64,000 bases of DNA from positions 84,828,968 through 84,892,967 of the forward strand of contig JASWHV010000012.1 in the NCBI GenBank assembly GCA_030760725.1, read 5' to 3'. The stretch comes from Neostapfia colusana. Taxonomy: Eukaryota; Streptophyta; Magnoliopsida; Poales; Poaceae. The notes under the pieces were generated by a model. It was not told the DNA's origin. It did no database searches and saw nothing but the letters and a program-made list of their open reading frames with translations. Positions 55,401-64,000 of the stretch are shown piece by piece. Every line of letters begins with the position of its first letter. Position 1 is the first letter of the stretch. Made by a program: the position numbers and the translations under genes.

Positions 55401-55737
55401 ATTTGACTTGGACTCTATCTCTAACTCTAGTTTAATCTAGAAAACGGGATTATTTCTAACACATTTACCATTATCTGCGCTGTTTCATGTAGTGTCCCAG
55501 GATTAATACTAGAGAAAAAGAAAATGGTTCTTCCAATTTGTGTTGTTGTCATTCTAGGTGTTAGTGTGTTACGTAAAGAGATTTCCCTGTTTCAGTTTCT
55601 TTTTGTTGTGGATACAGTCCTTTTGGATATACTCACGTAAAAACACTTTTTGTGTATCACAGAAAGTTTTGATGCATGTGTTGGAAGAAGCTGGCTTTAC
55701 AAAAGATTCACATTTCACTGTACCAGACTTTATGAAG
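52453..55737 (+). CDS. Calcineurin-B-like EF-hand protein (exons 1-5; last exon beyond window)
   Basis: The protein resembles the calcineurin regulatory B subunit more than the plant CBL family. Exons: 52453-52522, 52622-52746, 52939-53035, 53150-53259 and 55663-55737; GT-AG, consistent phase, 159 codons to the end of exon 5. Known plant homologues have about 175 residues, so one short exon is missing; I find none in 55738-64000. MGSTSS at the N-terminus is a plausible N-myristoylation signal (Gly2). The first EF-hand loop is at about 40-51 (DRNGGGFVSADE) and the third, canonical, at 104-115 (DTDCNGKVAFDD). The second (MLDGLNFKEF) and fourth (TKDSHFTVPDF) are degenerate. Intron 4 (53260-55662) contains an LTR element carrying a NAC fragment. 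The downstream intron contains a hAT element and a chromovirus and is longer than 8.2 kb. Confidence 0.92.
53613..53821 (-). repeat. 3' LTR of the NAC-carrying element
   Basis: 209 bp, adjacent on its inner side to the purine tract at 53822-53834 (plus-strand aatcaccccct). Contains ctgtatatatagcccc, the same promoter-like palindrome as the partner LTR. Confidence 0.9.
53870..54290 (-). repeat. Tandem degenerate ~35-bp repeats inside the NAC-carrying element
   Basis: About ten to twelve degenerate units are built on gatgggcactacatcccngag in the left half and gatgggctcatcttcatccc in the right half (plus-strand reading). They follow the end of the NAC coding sequence on the minus strand and partly overlap its tail. 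No such array belongs to a NAC gene, so it is part of the element or grew after capture. Confidence 0.75.
54174..54721 (-). pseudogene. Captured NAC-domain transcription factor sequence
   Basis: From ATG at 54721 (MAHDSSFRPTEDELVLHFLR) the frame shows NAC subdomains A to C: FRPTEDELVLHFLRP, VIEADFYDVTPWDL, RYFFTLRRRSKPRVQ, GGGGFWK. Near 54405 the frame changes: subdomains D and E (STGWILEEYEIRDPRC, then EEEYWVLCHVRKS) are in the next frame and continue to a stop at 54174. No intron is present although NAC genes normally have two, which suggests capture through RNA. The family codes for plant-specific transcription factors with an N-terminal DNA-binding domain. The usual C-terminal activation region is absent. 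The frameshift makes a full NAC domain unlikely to be translated. Confidence 0.85.
55257..55461 (-). repeat. 5' LTR of the NAC-carrying element
   Basis: 205 bp, next to the primer-binding site at 55243-55256. Contains a TATA box inside a perfect inverted repeat, GGGGGCT around ATATATAC (55334-55355), which in the minus orientation faces the NAC sequence. Confidence 0.9.
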
Positions 55738-57211
55738 GTAAGCTCTCCTTTAGCAGAGATTTTTCTCGGTCACAAAAAAAGCATAGTCACCAATCACATC
55801 CTATTTGGTCACTTGGGGCATCCGAAAATTACTTCCTTCATGACAAATAGAATACCCAGGAATTCGACAGTTATTAATTCATATATGAGTACAAGGCAGT
55901 TCAAAGTTAAAACGTGATGGAAAGAATCCACTTTTTGGTCTCTCACTTTTTACTGGAGTTTATTCCACAGTAAACTTCCATTTAATTACATTTAAACAAC
56001 ACAAAGAAAGCAACTAACATCTTTAATCCTTAAGGGCTTGACTATCTTGTGCTTTTCTTACATGGCACCTAATAAGGATCCATTATCAGAAATCATTGCC
56101 ACTTGTGTGCTGACATGGCATTGCCTACACAGACACACATAAAAGAAGAGAGGATCCCCTGTGAGCTACTGGAAAAATTCAAAATCCCTGATTCACAATC
56201 AGAAAAATGCTCATCCCTTCTATGCTGTAGAATGATTTTTTGCTCCTCCTTGGTGCCACTACTGTGAGTTCTGTCAACTCTAACTGTCGTTATATAAGTA
56301 ATTGCTGTCAGATTTTTGTGATAATGGCCATTTTGCCCTTGGAACATTGAGTCGGGTCTTTACTCACCCCTAACTCGTCTAGGATGATGGAGACTGGAGA
56401 TCAGATCGGCCTCGGCAACAAAAAAATGAACAGATGAGGGAGACCCAGCAAGCTGTTCGCAGTGGAAGGCACGGTCAATGAGGACACGTTCAGCAACATC
56501 GGACAACGTAAGGGAAGGGATGGGTGAGCTGGTCCTTGAGCAACGAAACCAGTTGGAACGGGAGCAGATGTGCCACCTGGCCACCATCGTCGAGGAGAGG
56601 CAGCACCTGCTGCCATCCTCCATCATGGGGATGAAAACCCGCACGCGGAAACTTGACCAATCCACAGTCCCATCCAAGCTCCTGAACATCCAAACAAAGC
56701 TCAATTGTGGGAAATTAACCCACATAGAGCTTTCTCCACAAGCAATAATGTTCATGATGGAGGGGGGCAATCATGGAGGCAGCTAAATGCCTAGATCTAG
56801 GCGTCAAGATAGAAGACCAAGGGACAGGCACAATTTCTGAGGCTGGGAGGAGCAGCCAAGATCTGCACCGATGGGGGAGAAGCTCACCCAGAAAGAAATA
56901 ATTGCAGAGGGAGGGAGATGTAGCAACTCACCACCGGGTAACATGGTGTCCCGAGGCTGCCCTCAACCTCTCTGATGCTTGCTAGACCTGAAACAGATTG
57001 AGCACTACGCGCCACCTCTAGCCGAGCTCACCTGCCTCCAACTCAAGATTGACGAACATTCTGCCGAGCAACACACCTCCCTCTTTGCCAGCAGCGGACA
57101 TCACAAAAGGGAAGGGCAAAATGGTCTTTTTCAACACGTTTTAACAGCTATTTGATGGGCAAACTAATGGTAGTGGCACACAACACAAGGGACTTGTCAA
57201 AAAGTAAAACA
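55738..57211. other. Intron 5 of the calcineurin-B-like gene, left part
   Basis: Mostly A/T-rich up to 56350. A moderately GC-rich block follows (56350-57120) with a 136-codon minus-strand frame and a 102-codon plus-strand frame, neither of known family. It may be an old transposon fragment. The missing last exon of the gene (a short acidic C-terminal tail in homologues) is not seen here. Confidence 0.4.
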
Positions 57212-57219
57212 GTGGCACG

Positions 57220-57941
57220 CATAGATTTTAAGGCGTCGCCTTAGCGTCGCTTAAGCGCTAAGGCGCCCCGGGGACGTAAGGCGTCCGTGTCGCCTTAGAT
57301 CCGGCCTAAGGCGACCGGCGGGGGGGGGGGGAGGGGGGAAGGGTGGTGGCGCCGCCGGCGGTGGAAGCCAGCGCCGCAGGGAAGGGGGTAGGGGAGATCC
57401 AATCGGGGGGAGGGGGACGGGCACACTGACCTTCGCCTGGGGAGGCCGCCGCGGATCGGAGGGGGGCGCCGGTGGATCGGAGGAAGTCTCGGAGGAGGCC
57501 AGCCGCCTGTGGAGTCCGCTCGGAATCGGGAGGGGGTGGGGCGCCGGCGGAGGAAGGCAGCAGACCGAGCGGGGAGGCTGCGCCGCTAGGAGATCCGCCG
57601 GTGGGGCGTGGGTGGGGAGCGTCGGACAGGACAGAGATGTGCGACGGCGGCGGCTGCGCTCGCACGAGTGCGCGAGGAGGTAGGCGGGTGGGGAGCGGCT
57701 GAGGCTAGGGTTGGGGCATTGTTAGATATAAACAGAAAATGAGATGGGCTGGTGCTAGTGGGCTGGATGGGCCACTGAAATGTAGTCTTTTCTTCTATTT
57801 TTTCTTTTCCATTTTATTGCTACTCCTATTTTTTGCTATATTTAAATATTAGTAAGGCGTCGTCTCGCCTTACGCCTTACCGCTTAAAAGATAAAAAGAG
57901 GGTGTGTTGCCTTATGTCGCCTTACCGCCTTAATAACTATG
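57220..57941. mobile_element. hAT-like element with AAGGCG subterminal repeats
   Basis: The left end is CATAGATTTTAAGGCG and the right end in reverse CATAGTTATTAAGGCGGT. A perfect 8-bp target duplication GTGGCACG flanks it (57212-57219 and 57942-57949). Both ends carry many inverted and direct copies of CGCCTTA/TAAGGCG. The centre is a GC-rich block with open frames on both strands but no transposase. It is a 722-bp non-autonomous copy in the last intron of the calcineurin-B-like gene. Confidence 0.88.
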
Positions 57942-57949
57942 GTGGCACG

Positions 57950-58499
57950 GAAGGGACAATGACTTTTCTGATGGTGAATAAGGAATTTTTCTATCTTTCA
58001 GTGGAGTATAGGGAGTTCTCTCTGGTGAACCCACCGGTCATATTCTTCTCTCTTATATTTTTCCTCCTATCTTCCTTCTTCCACCTGCTGCCTCTCTTAT
58101 ATTTTTTGAGTCCTGCCTCAACAAGACTGCATAGCACCACCATTACTTGAGTCCACTTCCGTAGCCGTTCCACTCAGTATGCTTCTCCTAGTGCCCTCTT
58201 TCAATGTTCTACTTTCCCTTCTTTTTTGTGGTTTATCACCGCTCTCCATCGCGCCCTGTTGTTCATCTACTGTCCCCTTCACAGGCCAGATATTTTGGAT
58301 CCAGTGTTGCCCGGTTTGCGCAGCAGCCAGCCCGAGTGGAATTGAAGTAGAGAGAATGCTCTTTGAATTTTAGGAATTTTGTGAGTTTTTTGGTTCCTGA
58401 CACATAGGGCCTTGCTGCCAGATATTCCAAGACTAATTTACTAAAGTTGCCTGACGTTGTTGCGAAGTAAATGAAACAATCAAAAAAGTATTTGTTTGA
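57950..58499. other. Intron sequence between two insertions
   Basis: A/T-rich intronic sequence of the calcineurin-B-like gene between the hAT-like element and the chromovirus. No coding sequence or repeat is recognised. Confidence 0.45.
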
Positions 58500-58504
58500 G
58501 AAGG

Positions 58505-58965
58505 TGTGACAGGAGTTCTGTCTCTTCTTGCTGGAACGAAGATTGTACGAGTGGGAGAATGGAGGGCTGTGGCGCTCCAGCTGTGTCCGACTTCTGCTCG
58601 CCGGCGACTTTAGGAAGTCGCCGACTAACAGGTCCGGGGGTAAATATTGTGACTCCAAAGCTATCCCTTTTCTTATTAGTTTCGGCTGATATATATAGCC
58701 GCCTCTATTACATTGCTTTGGAAACTGACTCTATCTCCAATCTGATTCGAACTCAACTTAGCAACTGACTCTAACTCTGAAACAAACTAAAAACCGACTC
58801 TAACTCTGAAACAAACTAAAAACTTGACTGAATCTAAACTACCGAATTTGAAACAAACTGGACTTTCTTTCTCTCTTCTAACCGAGTTCATATTCAACTC
58901 GGTTTCAACTTGGTTGCCTACGCATATCCCGTGCACGGCGCTTATACTGCAGACCGACCATGACA
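58505..58965 (-). repeat. 3' LTR of the chromovirus
   Basis: 461 bp, very similar to 63409-63868 with few substitutions. Includes the TATA-like gatatatatagcc near 58688. Confidence 0.93.
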
Positions 58966-61900
58966 TCTCTCCCTCCCTCGGGAAAAAGCTCGTCCTCGAG
59001 CTTGACTGTTGGATATGATTTTTTAAAGTCTTCAACATCTTCCCATAAAGCTTCAGAATCAGCACATGCTTCCCATTTAACTAATATCTGCCATTTTCCT
59101 CTGTATAAACGTGATTTTAAAACAGAAACTGGTGTAGGAGTTGTCCTTCCATTGTAAAGGGGTGGTAAGCTTGGTGGGGAGGTGAGAGGTATTCCGATGA
59201 ACGGTTTTAGCAAACCCACATGAAAAACTGGATGTAGACGACTTTTTGGTGGTAACAATAATTTATATGCAACCAGTCCAATCTTTTCTGATATCTGATA
59301 AGGACCATAAAATTGTGGAGATAGTTTTGTTTTTGGTCCTGATGAGGCACGATTATGAATTCGAAGCCAAACCCATTATCCTACTTGAAACTCCAATGGG
59401 CGATGCTTTATGTTGTAGTAATAGTTATCATGCTGTTGAACTTGCTGAAGTCTCTCACGTACTTCTTTTAAAAACTGATCATGATCCACCAATGTTTGAT
59501 TAACAGCGATTACTCTTGCATTCGTGCCTGTAGTGTAAGAACAGAGCTGAGGTGGATCTCAGTCATATACCACTCTAAATGGGGTAGATTTTAGTGAAGT
59601 ATGATATGATGTGTTATAGCAATATTTAGCCCAAGGTAACTATTGAACCCATTGTTTGGGTCTATCTCCTGTCATGCATCTTAAGTACATCGCGATTACC
59701 TTATTAACAGCTTCTGAATGGTCATCAGTTTGTGGGTGAAATGTCGTGCTCATCAGCAATTGATCTCCTTGTAGTTTAAATAATTCTTGCCAAAATTTAC
59801 TACTAAAAACCAGATCACGATCAGACACAATTGTTGATGGCATCCCATGCAGCTTCACTATTTCTGAGAAAAAAACCTTTGCAACAGTTTCTGCAGTATA
59901 TGGGTGGGAAAGAGGTATAAAGTGTGCATATTTTGAAAACCGATCAACCACAGTTAAAATGACTGATTTGCCAAAGACTTTTGGTAAGGCTTCTATGAAA
60001 TTCATGGCTATATCTTCCCATACATGCTGAGGAATAGGTAGAGACTGCAGGTGACCTGCTGGATGCTGGTTTAGAGTTTTATTCTGTTGACAAATGACAC
60101 AAGCCTTCACAAAATCCTTCACTGTTTTATGGATCCCTTGCTAAGTAAAATCACGGCGCACCCTATGCAGTGTTTTTTCCACTCCTTCATGTCGAAGATC
60201 ATGAGATATTTGCAAAATAGTTAATATAAGTGGTGAAGTTTGGTGAATAATTTTTTTTCTTGTGTAAAATTAAACCATCGCATAAAGATCATTCTGCCCC
60301 CATTGAGCCCTCATTTATTTTCTGCTGTAACTCAATGAGTCTGAATTTTCAGAAACTTCTTTTCTGATATCTTGAAGTAAATCAAAATTAGGTCCTGATA
60401 TTGTTAAGATTGAGGTTGGTTCCAGATCTCGTCTAGATAGAGCATCAGCTACTTTGTTTAGACGTCCTGGTTTGAATTCCACCGTGAAATCAAAGCCAAA
60501 TAACTTGCTCACCCATTGATGTTGTGGTATTGTAGACAAACGTTGGTCAAGCAAGAATTTAAGACTATAATGATCAGTACGTATCACAAATTGTCTTCCC
60601 CACAAATATGGTCGTCAATGTCGTACAGCGTAAACTAGACCAATAAGTTCTCTTTCATAAGCAACCAGCTTGGAATGTCTAGGTAGAATTGGCTTACTGA
60701 AATAAGCCACTGGCCCTCCTCCTTGATGTAAGACTGCCCCAAACCCTGTTCCCGAAGCATCACATTCTATGATCAAAATGGATGAGAAATTGGGTAATTG
60801 TAATACCGGTGCTGAGGTCAGGACGTTTTTTAATGATGTGAATGCTAATTCTGCATCTGTTGACTAGAAAAATCCTTGTTTGGATAGCAGCTTAGTTAGT
60901 GGCGCTGCTATTGAACCAAAGTTTTTGATAAACTTTCGATAATAACCCGCGAGGCCTAGAAATCCTCTTAAGACTCGAACTGTTTTTGGGGAAGGCCAGC
61001 GCTGAACAGCTTCAACTTTAGAGGTGTCCATTGAAACTCCATGTTTTGAAATAACATGACCTAGATAAGTGACAGATTCTTCGCCAAAAGCACATTTGGA
61101 CTGTTTTAAATAAAGGTGATGACATCTCAATAAGAGAAACACCATACGAATATGTTGTAGATGTTCAGACTATGTCTTGCTGTAGATTAATATGTCATCA
61201 AAGAATACCAGCACAAAACGTCTTAAATAAGGTTGCATCACAGAATTCATCAAGGCCTGAAAAGTTGCTGGTGCGTTAGTTAAGCCGAAAGGCATCACCA
61301 AGAATTCAAATAGCCCTTCATGAGTTCTGAATGCTGTTTTTGCAATATCATCAGTGAACATGCGTACTTGGTGGTAGCTTGAGCGTAGATCAAGCTTTGT
61401 AAAAAAGCAACTTCTATTGAGTTCATCTAATAATCCATCCACAACAGGAATGGGAAACTTATCCACTGTTTTGTCGTTAAGTGCCCGGTAGTCAATGCAT
61501 AATCTCCATGTTTCATCATGCTTTTTGACTAATAGGACGGGTGAGGAATACGCTGAAGTACTTTTACGAATAAGTCCTTGTGCCAGTAATTCTACGTATT
61601 GGCGTTCCAACTCTGCTTTTTGAGTTGGTGGGTATCTATATGGCCTTACTATTACCGGAGTCGTACCTGGTAATAGATGTATTCTGTGATCACATTCTCG
61701 TGATGGTGGTAAGCCTGTTGGGGGTGCGAATAAGTCACTGAATTCTTCTAAAAGAGAATCCAATAAAAAACGGACAGAGCAACATTTTCTTTTTTGTTCG
61801 AAAATTGTATGGGCTGGCAGTCCCTCACATGTGATTTTTTTCTGTCCTTGCCAAAATGACATTTTCATGGAGTCGAAATCCCATAGTATTGGACCTAGTG

Positions 61901-63379
61901 TGCGGAGCCATTGCACACCCAATACAACATCAAGATCTCCCAATAATATAGCAAAGAAGTCTATATGAAAAGTAGTGTCTTTGATTTGTGCTGGTACCTT
62001 GCAACAATAACCCGGGCTATGTACCTTATCTCCATTAGCCACTGATACCTGCAATCCTTGCTGTAATGCAAGTTGTAACCCTACCCTCTTAGCTGCCTCT
62101 TCGGATATAAAATTGTGTGTGGACCCCGAGTCAATGAGAGCAATGAGTTTATGATTTCCAATCTGAATCGGAATTCTCATTGAGTCTCTGTTTTGAATAC
62201 CAGTAATAGCATATAAGGATATTTCTGGTGTATCTTCATTTTCATCCTGAACATATAGGTCGCCACCTCCATCAAAATCCAGTGCTATGTGAAAAAGTTG
62301 AGCAATTTTTCTTGTGCTCCATCGAGAATTTTTAATCACAATTATAACAGAGTCCTTTTGCCCTCCTTTCTGCCATTTCATCTTTATTAAGGAATCTGAA
62401 AATACGTTGTGTGTTTCCTGCTGATGAGTTTGAGTTTACAGCCGCTAGAGTATCACTTTTGTCTTTGGTCCAACCTGCTGTTTGAAATTGTCTTTGTTTA
62501 TTTTCAAGGGTCAATATGCTACGCTGTTCATATGCTCGTGCTAGGCTCATTGCTTCTTTCAATGAAGGTCTCTGTAATTCTACATCTGATCGTAGTGGTT
62601 GGCGGAGCCCTGCTGTAAACAAGCTCATTGCACTTCTGTCACTCATTGGATCACATCTGCACAACAGTTGCAGAAACTGTTCTTGATATTCAGCCACTTT
62701 GTCTAGTTGACTTAATTTAGCAAGCTCTCCTAGAGTATTTGAACTCAATGGTGGCCCAAACCTTTGCTGAACAAAGGACACAAATTCAGACCAGGGTGGT
62801 TCACCATGGTCGCGGGAGAATCAGTAATACTATAAATCTACAGCACCTTCTAGATGGAGTGTGGCAATACCATACTTTATCAGCCCCTTGTATATCTTGT
62901 CCTTTAAAAAACTGTTGGCATTTGTTGAGCCATGGTAGAGGGTCTGAAGAACCATCATAAATAGGAAATTTAACACGATGGAGCTGATGTGAATACCTGT
63001 GACTGTGATGCTGTTCATTGGCTTCATTGATGCGGTGTGTATTCTACCTATCTGGGTTAAACATAGGGTTGCCCCAATGATCTGTACCTGGTGTCCTAAT
63101 ATTTTTGCTGTGCAGGTTTTGACTTGGTGGCCCCTGATCAACTTTGTCTTGGTCGCTTGGCGCCTTCTCCAGCCTTGATATTGCCACATTGTGTGCAGAC
63201 AGTTGTTGTTTCATGTCGTGCATATCTGTTTTGATTGAAGTCAAGCCTGCTAGTTGTTTGGCCTGGAGTTTGACCTGACCTCCTATTTCGTTGATAGATG
63301 TGTTTAGTCATGCGAGCTTCTCGCTGATGTCCCTGATCGTAATTCCCAACGCTTCCATTGCGTCTTTGGAGTCTCCCAT
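58930..63379 (-). pseudogene. Chromovirus gag-pol with chromodomain
   Basis: Gag starts at ATG 63379 (MGDSKDAMEALGITIRD) and continues through FVQQRFGPPLSSNTLGELAK to the zinc knuckle remnant LCYNCD near 62335, with frameshifts. From about 62380 to 58930 pol stays in one frame. It shows protease ALIDSGSTHNFI, reverse transcriptase (FFTKLDLRSSYHQVRM, VLVFFDDILIYSKT), RNase H (FVIRTDHYSLKFLLDQR), integrase zinc finger and DD35E core (VVDRFSKYAHFIPL, SDRDLVFSSKFWQELF, HPQTDDHSEAVNK). The end shows YRGKWQILVKWEACADSEAL and WEDVEDFKKSYP, a chromodomain-like module that in this clade steers integration to heterochromatin marks. About six stops break pol; most look like C-to-T changes (for example TGG or CAG to TAG). 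Not functional. Confidence 0.9.
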
Positions 63380-63408
63380 GGGATCGGCTCTGGAATCTAA
63401 TACCAAAT

Positions 63409-63868
63409 TGTGACAGGAGTTCTCTCTCTTCTTGCTGGAACGAAGATTGTACGAGTGGGAGGATGGAGGGCTGTGGCGCTTCAGCTGTGCCTGATTTCTG
63501 CTCTCTGACGACTTTAGGAAGTCGCTGACCAACAGGTCCGGGGGTAAATATTGTGACTCCAAAGCTATCCCTTTTCTTATTAGTTTCGGCTGATATATAT
63601 AGCCGCCTCTATTACATTGCTTTGGAAACAGACTCTATCTCCAATTTGATTCGGACTTAACTTAGCGAATGACTCTAACTCTAAAACAAACTAAAACCGA
63701 CTCTAACTCTGAAACAAACTAAAAATTTGACTGAATCTAAACTACCGAATTTAAAACAAACTGGACTTTCTTTCTCTCTTCTAACCGAGTTCATATTCAA
63801 CTCGGTTTCAACTTGGTTGCCTGCGCATATCCCGTGCACGGCGCTTGTACTGCACACCGACCATGACA
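63409..63868 (-). repeat. 5' LTR of the chromovirus
   Basis: 460 bp, adjoining on its inner side a primer-binding-like sequence TTTGGTATTAGATTCC (63407-63392 on the minus strand). Pairs with 58505-58965. Confidence 0.93.
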
Positions 63869-63873
63869 GAAGG

Positions 63874-64000
63874 CTCTTATGGGTAAAATACCTGCCATGT
63901 TATATTCTAAAATATATGTAGTAGCTGCTGCAATTTCCATCGTAAAGTCTAGACTTTGTTTTGTAAATCACAAAGGAAGTTCTCTAGTGGTATTCTAAGT
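63874..64000. other. End of window, intron of the calcineurin-B-like gene
   Basis: A/T-rich sequence directly after the target duplication of the chromovirus. No splice acceptor followed by a plausible final exon is visible, so the gene continues beyond the window. Confidence 0.4.

Larger units (their letters stand above)
53613..55461 (-). mobile_element. Short non-autonomous LTR element with captured NAC-domain sequence
   Basis: LTRs of 209 bp (53613-53821) and 205 bp (55257-55461) start TGTTGGAAATCCGGGG and end TTTCTAACA. The 5-bp target duplication CATTT flanks the element (53608-53612 and 55462-55466). Read on the minus strand the primer-binding site TTTGGCATCAGAGC adjoins the right LTR and a purine tract (AGGGGGTGATT) adjoins the left one. 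The internal region is only 1,435 bp and has no gag or pol; instead it carries a NAC-domain coding sequence and a tandem repeat. The size and lack of genes resemble TRIM/SMART-type elements, but it has taken up a host gene. Confidence 0.9.
58505..63868 (-). mobile_element. Gypsy chromovirus (probably Reina/Tekay group)
   Basis: LTRs 58505-58965 and 63409-63868 start TGTGACAGGAGTTC and end CCATGACA. The target duplication GAAGG is intact (58500-58504 and 63869-63873). The polypurine tract CCCGAGGGAGGGAGAGA (58982-58966 on the minus strand) adjoins the 3' LTR. Coding order gag, protease, reverse transcriptase, RNase H, integrase and a C-terminal chromodomain-like segment places it among the chromoviruses. 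Total length is 5.36 kb. It is in the antisense orientation to the gene whose intron it occupies. Confidence 0.94.

Noticed and set aside
56360..56786. 136-codon and 102-codon frames in intron 5 of the calcineurin-B-like gene
   Set aside because: Opposite strands over the same bases and no known domain. Possibly an old transposon piece, but I see no terminal repeats.
57306..57702. Open frames in the centre of the hAT-like element
   Set aside because: Low-complexity Pro/Ser/Gly/Arg translations in GC-rich sequence. No transposase signature (no BED finger or hAT C-terminal motif).
58263..58658. 131-codon minus-strand frame at the chromovirus 3' LTR
   Set aside because: It starts in the LTR and runs into flanking intron; the corresponding part in the 5' LTR leads into the gag region, so it is LTR-derived and not a gene.
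1..64000. tRNA, rRNA or snoRNA genes
   Set aside because: No cloverleaf-like A/B-box pairs or rRNA segments were recognised by eye. A covariance-model scan would be needed to exclude short ones.

Overview
This is nuclear DNA from a plant, almost certainly a grass. The genes have introns with GT-AG or GC-AG borders, coding exons are GC-rich at their 5' ends, and most of the rest is nested LTR retrotransposons, LINEs and hAT-type elements with clear target-site duplications (TSDs). The cinnamoyl-CoA reductase reads like the panicoid (maize/sorghum-type) lignin enzyme, so I infer a panicoid grass. The species cannot be fixed from the sequence alone.

I can support five host genes. (1) Cinnamoyl-CoA reductase, minus strand, exons 1-4 between 4613 and 1441; its last exon is not in the window. 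(2) SF3B5/SF3b10, a small spliceosome subunit, plus strand, four exons from 24917 to 38177; its last intron holds a 10.8-kb retrotransposon nest. (3) Chorismate mutase with an N-terminal signal-peptide-like segment, plus strand, five exons, 43926-45592. (4) A QWRF-motif/AUG8-EDE1-type microtubule-associated protein, minus strand, six exons, 49941-46325, convergent with gene 3. (5) A calcineurin-B-like EF-hand protein, plus strand, exons 1-5 at 52453-55737, with the last exon beyond the window.

The spaces between and inside genes are mobile DNA. 2406-2972 (hAT-type) and 3345-3498 (CACTA-like) lie in intron 3 of the reductase gene. 5266-18832 is a degraded Copia element (TSD CCTAT). It is interrupted at 7104-13832 by a Gypsy-type element that has lost most of pol and has G-box-rich minisatellite LTRs. 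The 3' LTR of that element is split by an inverted solo LTR of the same family (12508-13482): three levels of nesting. 27158-37956 is a minus-strand Copia element in the SF3B5 intron (TSD GGCAC), split by a plus-strand Copia of the same family (28249-33379, TSD GCCGA). 39537-43518 is a hAT-like element (TSD CTTTTGAA) that received an RTE-type LINE (39763-43214) whose reading frame is broken by only two stop codons. 53613-55461, in an intron of the calcineurin-B-like gene, is a 1.85-kb LTR element (TSD CATTT) carrying a captured NAC-domain coding sequence. 57220-57941 is another hAT-like element, and 58505-63868 is a minus-strand Gypsy chromovirus (TSD GAAGG) with a C-terminal chromodomain-like segment.

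The host genes do not form a pathway or operon; they are ordinary neighbours on a chromosome arm. The most interesting material is the NAC gene captured inside a tiny LTR element, the regularly spaced G-box array in the Gypsy LTRs, the splice sites of the reductase gene, the possibly secreted chorismate mutase, and the way two short host genes tolerate large insertions in their introns.
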